A stretch of 64,000 nt of DNA from Scytalidium lignicola (Eukaryota; Ascomycota; Leotiomycetes): contig NCSJ02000045.1 in the NCBI GenBank assembly GCA_002812745.2, forward strand, positions 1 to 64,000, in the 5' to 3' direction. The notes under the pieces were generated by a model, which was not told the origin of the DNA, ran no database searches, and saw nothing but the letters and a program-made list of their open reading frames with translations. Position 1 is the stretch's first letter; each line of letters opens with the position of its first letter. Below, piece after piece: positions 58,001 through 64,000 of this stretch. The position numbers were made by a program, and so were the translations under genes.

Positions 58001-59880
58001 AACTTATTGAGTTGAAGGAGTTTTATGACCATAAATCTGATTGTTGTATAGCTTAGAGTATAGCCTATATTACTCTAGCACAGAATCCAATTAGTTAATT
58101 GTATTTCCTGGCTTTCAGAGAGTATTTGTTGTAATTGATAACTTGATCTACATGGTTTTAAGCCTTAAATTCTACTCATAAGGGTAGTATGTAGTATTCC
58201 CCAGTCATAAGAAGTACCTTGAACACTTTAACTGTATAATACCACATTAATTATACCCTGAACATCTTCTTCTTTATATAATGGCATATTTAGCTTAATG
58301 CAATTCAAAAACACGTCAAATAATTAAAATTAGCTTAAAATTGGTAGAGTTATTCATAAATCAAAATTGTAAGGACTTATATAAATCTTGCCAAAAACGC
58401 AGTCATGATAGGTGTTAGGATCCCAGTATGTCAGTTAGCCGGGGGGGGGTGGCTTAGTACTTAAAATTCTACTAGACTAAGATATCTTTTCTATTCTATT
58501 TAACTAACTTAACAATAATCAACTTAAATTACATAGTTTCTTATATAGAACTGTTATAATTGTTTGAACATATATACTAGAGTAGAAAAAGAAGTACAAG
58601 AATTACTTTGATTTATTAACTTTTACAGTAATTCTTATAGATTTAAAGGTTTAATAACTTTTATTATATATAGTAAAACTAATTAGATTTCTGTATTTTC
58701 AATTATTTAATAACTTAAACAACGAAAATAATTATTTACATTCTTAATAACTTTATAATTACTTCTTTTTCTTACTTTGTCGATTCTAATATAAAGCAGA
58801 ACTTCAAAATCAACTTTAATATCTTGATAAGAAGTATAATACTAACAAATCTACTTTTTTAAATTGTTAAAACTCTTTTTGATTAAGTTGAAAAATAAGT
58901 AATATAAAAGTAAAAACTTAAGCAAAATACTTCTAACATTATAAAATGATTAAAAGTATACTTTTTTATAAATTATACAGTTGTTTATTATTAAAACTGA
59001 CTTTTTATACAACTAAAGGTTATATAATAACAATATATCAATTTCAATCCATTACTTGAATATATCAACTATTATACTTCCTTTAATGGTAATTGTTGTA
59101 ATATAACCTTTTATTATATATACTAGTAGAATTAAATACTTCTTCAATTGTTTTAATTACTTTTTAACCTTTACTAGCCTATTAATAAATGCTTATCCAT
59201 ATTTCTGATGTCTTATACATTTAATACTACTAAATTTATTTACAAAAACAAGTTAGTCAGCTTTTTATTCTGCAAATTCAATATTCTAATTGTTGATAAG
59301 ATATTGATTTCGTTGAACAGTTATAATTTCAAGCTTTTTATAGTTAATATCAAGTTTTTTTNAAAAGTTTAAAAACTATTGATTATAATAATTGTATGTT
59401 GAATTTATCATATACAAAATTTATAATCTTATCTTAAAATATCTTATTAAACATTACTATTAATTCGATAACTACTTCTTTGATTTCAAGAGTAACCACT
59501 GAAAGTCTACTAGTATGTTTTCCTATATCTAATCTAACAATTATACAAAGTTATATACCTTAAGTAATATATCAAACAGTTTTGTAAAAAANTGTTAAAA
59601 GCAATAACAATCATATATTTGTCGTTGTTAAAGTTCAGAAGAGTACTTTTAATAGCTTTGACTACCTCCTTGCGAAAGTTTAGAGCTATTAGATAGATTA
59701 TATAGATTATATGAAATTAAAACATTTAGTATATATCGGTCAATTCAATTAGTTCAAGAAACAAGCGATAAATTGATCGAATGAAGTGTCAATTCGTTGA
59801 TTTAGTCCTTTACATTAATTTACTATAGTATACACTATAAAAAGGCATGCATAAAGCTCGAATTCGCGAAAAACAGGCTA
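55089..59880. mobile_element. 4.8-kb RIP-degraded element with 93-bp terminal inverted repeats
   Basis: 55089-55181 and the reverse complement of 59788-59880 align without gaps over 93 bases (both contain GCCTGTTTTTCGCGAATTC and GTAAATTAATGTAAAGGACT). The roughly nine differences are all transitions. The 4.6-kb interior is about as AT-rich as DNA can be and still look complex, with no open frame over 100 codons and several Ns in A/T runs. This fits an inactivated DNA transposon, or a foldback formed by two oppositely oriented repeats. It inserts between unrelated coding fragments (54301-54549 and 60073-61102). Superfamily not determinable by eye. Confidence 0.75.
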
Positions 59881-60072
59881 CTTAGGATATGACAGTATTA
59901 ATAAGAGTAATAAGTATAATTAAAGTATTTGCTAATAACAGATTACTATTAGGTAATTGTTTAATGTATAACTATTGTTAATAAAGCTTTATATAATAAA
60001 TAATATTAGTAAAAGAAGAAAAAGTTTAATTAATATAATTATATTTTTATACTTTATAATATCTGGTTTTAG
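59881..60072. other. AT-rich flank of the large inverted-repeat element
   Basis: No gene. Its reverse complement weakly resembles 54720-55088. Confidence 0.35.
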
Positions 60073-61102
60073 CTATAAAGGGTAACCAGACAAGAGACTT
60101 TTCGACAGTTGAGAAGCTAGGCTGGCTCTCTCTTTAGAATGATCAGACGATAGAGTAACCCCTTTAAATGCGCTGACATAGCTTTCTTTGGAGATCTCTA
60201 CGAGCTTTATGATATCTAGCTCGCTCAAAACATCTGGGAGGGGTTGCAACGTGCTGTCTGCACGTTGTCCCCAAAGCAACAGGAACGATGTCAGCAAGTG
60301 AAGTACAAAGGGGATTGATGCCTGGTTGCTGGTGATGCACAGAATGTCGGTCATTCTCTTGTTGGTGCTGTTCATTAGTACAACCTTGGAAAGTGTACAG
60401 CTGAATTGCAAATTTGAGGGTTACTTCACTAATGTTGCTGCTAGAGTCCTCGGCAGAGTTTGCTGCATTCTCTGCTGCTGCTGCGACATCTTCCTCTCGC
60501 TCATCATGACTCGAAAGAGTATATACGGATGATTCGTTATCAGAACTAGTGGCTGAAGGACTTATTAATTTAATTGCGGTTTTTTCCGTATCGGGCTCGG
60601 GATCGACACTTGGAGATCTGGTAGATTGTTCCAGTAGGTGAGATAAGATTAACATCAGTCAACGAAGAACCAGAGCGAATACCAGGCTCCGCAAGTGAAG
60701 AAGGTGGACGAAGGCTGGCATTAACGGGGTGGAAGGTGATAAGAGGGTACTGCTAGTACTTCGGGGGAAATCTATAACTGGTTTGCAGGTATACGTCACA
60801 TCACTGGTATTATAGTTTTCATTTTGACTTGTGTTATTTCCGAGGATGAGTCCAGACGAAATTTCATCATCAATATTATCAGCTACATGGTCACTGTTGA
60901 CACTTGTTTTCAGATGCGAAAATGACGATTGAGGAAGAACTGAAAGGCTTGGTTCTAGATTCTCAGATCTCTGTTCTTCATTTTGCGAAGGGTTTGGTAT
61001 TATTAGTCCTTGCTCTCTAGGTGGCTGATAATGCATAAATTGCAAGCCAGAACTCTGCCGTCGCACTTTTTNGTTTTGCCGTTTCGTATTTCGCTGCTTC
61101 AT
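60073..61102 (-). pseudogene. Unrecognised low-complexity gene, broken by a stop and a frame change
   Basis: One frame runs from 61102 to a TGA at 60659-60661 and resumes immediately in the same frame to about 60420. The first part is basic then Ser/Asn/Gln-rich (SQNEEQRSENLEPSLSVLPQ), the second has acidic and Ala/Glu tracts (SSHDEREEDVAAAAENAAN). A different frame then gives a more protein-like helical end (ITSNQASIPFVLHLLTSFLL; SELDIIKLVEISKESYVSAF) closing at 60073. An N at 61072 adjoins a T run. The pieces probably belong to one gene joined by an intron or damaged by indels. I cannot name the family. Confidence 0.45.
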
Positions 61103-61546
61103 TCACTGGAACCAAAAGTTGCTTTGGCAACTATTACATAGAACATGTAGAACAAGAAAGGCAGAAGCCTAAATATTTTCTATTCTCGAAAATAATGGGA
61201 TTGTCGACATATAAAAGAGGAAATCCACGGATTCGATGAGTTTCAGGCTGTTCCAGTGCTGCCATTTCTTTTGGAGCGTTAACTATCTGAAAGGAAATCC
61301 ATCATATAGTGTCAACTAGGATTACGGATGTGGGTTGCATGGACACCATATTCTACCATGGACAATAACTTTCGTGGCGAACATAGATTATGTGATGGTG
61401 GAAGAAGACGATTTTTGATTAAAATTTAGAATGATGATCATAATACTTTATTACCGTTCTATTACTTCTTCTCATAGCTTCGGTGGCAATTTCATACTGC
61501 GTTTGTCGTTAGTCTAACCTTCTAAAATCTTGAGACGAGTCAAAAC
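61103..61546. other. Intergenic
   Basis: No gene recognised. It contains the terminator region of the aldehyde dehydrogenase. Confidence 0.4.
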
Positions 61547-63316
61547 TTACTTAATGAGAATAGACTTAGTTTTTAGGTACTCCATCAGCCCATACTTTCC
61601 ATTTTCTTTCCCCTTTCCGCTTTCCTTGAATCCACCAAAAGGTACCTGGGGTAGTGGAAAGTGAGGTGCGTTAACGGAGACATTACCTGAATCGATCTTC
61701 GCCGAGACACGAAGGGCACGGTTGAGATCATTGGTGTAAATAGTGGCTAGGGAAAACGTAGAGTTAGTGACAAAGCCGCGATAGAGCAATAGTAAAATGA
61801 TTTTAGACTAACCCGAGAGACCAGTAACGGTATTATTGGCAAGCTCAATCACCTCATCCTCCGTGTTGAAGATGACGAGGCTCAAAACTGGCCCAAATAT
61901 TTCTTCCTTATAAACAGGACTTTCAAGATCAGGATTGAGGAAAATTGTAGGATTGATGAAAAATCCCTTATCTCCTTTTCTAGTACCACCAATTAATGGT
62001 GCTTTACCCTTCTTGCCAATATCGATATACTTCATGACGGTGTTGAAGTGCTTCTCGGTGGCAATTGGCCCATAACCAGTGGTGAACTCTTTAGGATCAG
62101 GCCCCAGTCCATTAGAAATGGCTTCGAAGCGTGACTTGACTGCCTCAATAAAGGCGGGGGCGATACTGTCCTGGACAAAGAGACGTGATCCAGCTAAATA
62201 ATATTAGTTATTGCAAAAAGAGACGCTGAATAGGAGGCACTCACCAACACAGACTTGTCCCGAATTAAACAGAAAGCCGTCTGCGGTTCTAAAATAAAAC
62301 CTAAGTATAAGGGCCAGAAAATCAAGTAACTTGAGGACTTACGACCCAACAGCATTCTCGATATCAGCATCGGCGAAGACAATAGCAGGTGACTTCCCTC
62401 CAAGCTCCAACGTAACTTCCTTCATGTTACTGTCTAATGCTAATTTCTGGACAACCTTTCCCACAGCAGTTGACCCAGTGTAGCTGATCTTGGCGATAGT
62501 CATGTTAGAAGCAAGCAGAGTGCCAGTCTTCTGGCCTCCGCTAACGAATTGAAGAACTCCTGGTGGGAAGCCAGCCTCGATGACAAGTTTGCCCAGTGCC
62601 AGAGCACTCAAGGGTGTGACCTCAGAAGCTTTATAGATAAACTGCGCTAATCAACCAACCTTTCGCAGATCTAATTACCTTAAGGAGCCAACTCACAGTG
62701 TTACCAGCAGCCAGTGCTGGGGCAATCTTCCAGGCAACATAAAGCATGGGGGCATTCCATGGAGCGATTCCGGCACAAACTCCCAGTGGCTCGTGCCGGA
62801 CGATCTTATAGGTTCCATCGTCTGCTGCAAACGACTCTCCCTCAATCTTGTCAGCCCAACCTGCGTAATCTTGATGTTTATTAGCAGTCAGAGTCATCAA
62901 GTAAGTTGGTTCTTGCCTATTCACATCGAAAACAAGCGGCAGCTTGAGGTATTATGAACCCTGCATTAGGGGCAACAGGTGCACCCATGCACAAGCTGTC
63001 TAACTCTGCTATCTCTTTTGCATTCTTTTCCAGCAGATCCGCGAACTTGAAGAGGTGCGCTGCGCGCTGAGCTCCGGTATATGTGCTCCACGGTCCAGTC
63101 TTGAACGCTGCTTGAGCCGCAGCTACTGCTGCGTCGATATCTGCCTCGACAGCTACCTGGACTGCAGCTGGGATTTTGGATTCATCGAATGGGTTGATGA
63201 GGGTGAGCGTCTCCCCCGATTTTGAATCGACAAACTACTAGTTTTAAGCAAACAGGAAAGGAAAGATGGTGGAAACGGCCTACCTCGTTGTTGATAAATA
63301 ATCCGGTTTCAAACAT
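61547..63316 (-). CDS. NAD(P)-dependent aldehyde dehydrogenase
   Basis: Oxidises an aldehyde to the acid through a thiohemiacetal. Seven exons on the minus strand (63316-63284, 63234-62925, 62869-62697, 62641-62343, 62288-62245, 62193-61813, 61746-61547), all joins in phase, give 479 residues, the normal length. The start MFETGLFINNEF is typical. Conserved blocks: GESFAADDGTYKIVRHEPLG, IAPWNAPMLYVAWKIAPALA (cofactor-binding Asn), ISYTGSTAVGKVV, general base E251 in VTLELGGKSPA, nucleophile C285 in NSGQVCVAGSR, KEEIFGPVLSLVIF and VPFGGFKESGKGKENG. All catalytic residues are present, so the gene looks functional. No targeting peptide or TM, so cytosolic. Possibly linked to aldehydes produced by the alcohol dehydrogenase at 43911, but 16 kb apart, so this is only a suggestion. 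Confidence 0.95.
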
Positions 63317-64000
63317 GTTGGATAAGGTAAGATTAGTCTTAGGAAGTGTTCGTATTAAATTTGAATAAGAGTAACATTATAACGAGGAAGGTGATGCTTC
63401 TTATGGAGAGAAGATTTTAAAGCTTCAAATTACGCTACCAAAGGGGGCTAAAATGCATGCAGCTTACGGCATTTGTCAGCTGATGGCCTCCCAGTCATTG
63501 AAATTGATAGGTGGTGGGAGTGTTTTACAAGGTACGAGTGGAGCTCAACGATGGACTAGACTCTTGAATTCAGCTAAACTCGAATAGGTAAGATATTAGT
63601 ACAGTGATCGGATTGTGGGGGAGGGGAATAGCCATAACGTCGGGACAGAAGTTTTCTTTTGCTTGACGACCGGATGCAGGTATTATTGTGACACATGTTT
63701 TAGTACGGAATTGATAAGATATCGGTGACACCCTTTGATTTCCAATAATTGCAGTGTCCACTATAAGTATCTATTCATGCCTCCGTACGGATTCCACAAA
63801 CATTTCTCCTTATATCCAGCCCGCTCTAAGAGATACACTGCCATCTTCCTGCCCAGTACTGCATCTACGTTACCATTTTCCAAGACAAGGTGATATATTT
63901 CATTATATTCATTTATTTATTACATTTTTTTTTCTCGTCATCCGTGTCGTAAGCGGTGGTCGTGTGGCTGATAAGTAGATTTCAGGCTCGGTGCCATCTC
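63317..64000. other. Promoter side of the aldehyde dehydrogenase and window end
   Basis: No gene supported; short frames at 63570-63761 and 63754-63978 lack motifs. The first few hundred bases presumably carry the aldehyde dehydrogenase promoter. Confidence 0.35.

Overview
The window looks like a chromosome segment from a filamentous ascomycete (Pezizomycotina; a leotiomycete is my guess, not proven). The evidence is many short spliceosomal introns (49-110 nt, GT...CTRAY...AG), a HET-domain gene, a DUF6594 gene, a STAND-type N-terminal domain, a C2H2/Fungal_trans regulator, and gene-poor AT-rich tracts with inverted repeats that differ only by transitions, as expected after RIP. There are no bacterial operons. 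Single N bases sit beside A/T homopolymers throughout, so some frameshifts may be assembly errors.

Layout. 0-6 kb: a repeat copy, an N-terminal fragment of a LIS1/PAC1 (nudF) gene, an F-box-like/2EXR protein and a frameshifted aminoglycoside-phosphotransferase-like kinase. 6-15 kb: a 278-bp inverted-repeat element, a tubby-like small protein, an intact secreted pepsin-type aspartic protease (two exons), a long gene-poor stretch and a small WW-like protein. 16-23 kb: a HET-domain gene (two compensating frameshifts) divergent from a gene joining a STAND-type N-terminal helical domain to Ser/Gly/Asn/Gln pentapeptide repeats and an RGG tail, then a four-exon DUF6594 membrane protein. 23-32 kb: a MITE, a retropepsin-like protein, a tRNA-like A/B-box element, an orphan copy of an MFS exon and a decayed FAD monooxygenase. 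32.6-34.7 kb: a membrane protein with a Cys-rich ectodomain and about seven TM segments.

36.8-45.1 kb is a compact same-strand set: SAM O-methyltransferase, monocarboxylate-type MFS transporter, C2H2+Fungal_trans regulator and zinc alcohol dehydrogenase. It reads as a small metabolic cluster without a PKS/NRPS backbone. 45.7-49.3 kb holds two inverted-repeat elements around a secreted double-psi beta-barrel protein. 49.3-52.9 kb is a bacterial-type RHS/YD-repeat polymorphic-toxin-like gene. It is broken in several places, lacks a start, and its 5' edge abuts a repeat also found at 10.3 kb. 53.6-60.1 kb is very AT-rich, with a hAT-like inverted repeat and a 4.8-kb element bounded by 93-bp terminal inverted repeats. 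60.1-61.1 kb holds an unrecognised broken gene, and 61.5-63.3 kb an intact seven-exon NAD(P) aldehyde dehydrogenase on the minus strand.

Exon joins were worked out by eye from splice consensus, phase and family conservation; no search was run.
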